Below are positions 15,945-16,267 of a stretch of DNA of 16,267 nt, one piece after another. The notes under the pieces are model-generated. The model was given only the letters and a program-made list of their open reading frames with translations. It was not told the DNA's origin and made no database searches. The number at the start of each line of letters is the position of its first letter. Position 1 is the first letter of the stretch. This DNA comes from CADEFF01 sp964569315 (GTDB lineage Bacteria; Pseudomonadota; Alphaproteobacteria; Dongiales; Dongiaceae), in NCBI GenBank assembly GCA_964569315.1, contig CAZMUZ010000088.1, positions 1-16,267 of the forward strand. The letters are read 5' to 3'. The translations under genes and the position numbers were made by a program.

Positions 15945-16151
15945 ATGAACGAAGACAATTTCAACATGTCGGTGCGCCAGTTTCTGAAGCAGGTCGGCAT
16001 CACCTCGCAGCGCGAGATCGAGAGCGCCGTTCGCGCCGCGATCGAGGCGGGCACGCTCAAGGGCACGGAGACGATCTCGGCCCGCATGACGCTCGCCATC
16101 GAGCGGCTCGGCGTCCATCACGTGGTCGAGCAGGAAATCGAGCTCGGCTGA
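15945..16151 (+). CDS. DUF6494 family protein
   Basis: This 68-residue soluble protein matches my memory of the DUF6494 family of small alphaproteobacterial proteins: an MNEDNFNMSVRQFLKQVGITSQREIE start, a central AVRAAIEAGTLKG helix and a C-terminal EQEIELG. It is mostly helical and mildly acidic, with no signal peptide or membrane segment. A strong AAGGAG lies six bases before the ATG. It is transcribed away from the SDR-zapE pair and converges on sdhB. Its function is unknown; its position among TCA genes is the only functional hint. Confidence 0.85.
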   Translation: MNEDNFNMSVRQFLKQVGITSQREIESAVRAAIEAGTLKGTETISARMTLAIERLGVHHVVEQEIELG

Positions 16152-16167
16152 CGGCCTTCGGCACGAG

Positions 16168-16193
16168 GCGTTGGGCAATGGGAGACCCGACGC
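16168..16193. terminator. Possible bidirectional hairpin between DUF6494 and sdhB
   Basis: GCGTTGGG and CCCGACGC form an 8-bp stem (one T-G pair) around a 10-base loop in the 50-base gap between convergent genes. No T-tract follows, so the assignment rests on position and symmetry. Confidence 0.35.
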
Positions 16194-16201
16194 GGCGCGG
16201 G

Positions 16202-16267
16202 CTAGCGCCGCGCCACCATCAGCTTCTTGATCTCGGCGATCGCCTTGGCCGGGTTGAGGCCCTTGGG
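16202..16267 (-). CDS. sdhB: Succinate dehydrogenase iron-sulfur subunit, C-terminal end, cut by window edge
   Basis: The last 21 residues and stop codon are visible. PKGLNPAKAIAEIKKLM followed by a basic VARR end matches the SdhB C-terminus, where the cysteine before PKGLNP is a cluster ligand (that residue is just outside the window). SdhB carries the three iron-sulfur clusters that pass electrons from FAD in SdhA to quinone. The fragment is short, but the motif is highly characteristic. Its presence extends the TCA gene block to succinate dehydrogenase. Confidence 0.85.
   Translation of the reverse strand, partial: PKGLNPAKAIAEIKKLMVARR

Overview
The window reads as chromosomal DNA of a high-GC alphaproteobacterium. 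The best match is a Rhodospirillales-type organism, but placement below class level is an inference from gene order and protein style (LDH-like malate dehydrogenase, DUF484 next to xerC, a DUF6494 protein). Nearly every base is coding, no stretch of 300 bases lacks a gene, and I saw no insertion sequence, prophage, CRISPR array, tRNA or rRNA.

Layout, left to right. (1) The N-terminal half of PriA is on the minus strand and runs off the left edge. (2) A divergent plus-strand trio follows: a small transaldolase, a DUF484 protein and the XerC recombinase. (3) A long minus-strand run, read from right to left, carries mdh, a 32-residue lysine-rich microprotein, sucC, sucD, sucA, sucB, a C39-like cysteine-peptidase-fold protein, lpdA and a small membrane methyltransferase. 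(4) Upstream of mdh on the same strand lie zapE and, before it, an SDR oxidoreductase. (5) A divergent plus-strand DUF6494 gene comes next. (6) The last 21 codons of sdhB, minus strand, occupy the right edge.

Working together: malate dehydrogenase, succinyl-CoA synthetase and all three subunits of 2-oxoglutarate dehydrogenase (E1, E2, E3) form one block, with succinate dehydrogenase immediately beyond. This is most of the oxidative half of the TCA cycle as one chromosomal module. Junctions are tight: SDR/zapE and mdh/microprotein share ATGA overlaps, sucC/sucD share TGATG, and sucB and the C39-like gene overlap by 8 bases. The main candidate control region is the AT-rich gap between zapE and mdh. 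It holds a plausible sigma-70-like promoter and a perfect 9-bp inverted repeat, one arm of which lies between the -35 and -10 elements.

The least expected items are the microprotein translationally coupled to mdh, the peptidase-fold gene placed between E2 and E3 of the dehydrogenase, and the inverted repeat in the mdh promoter region.
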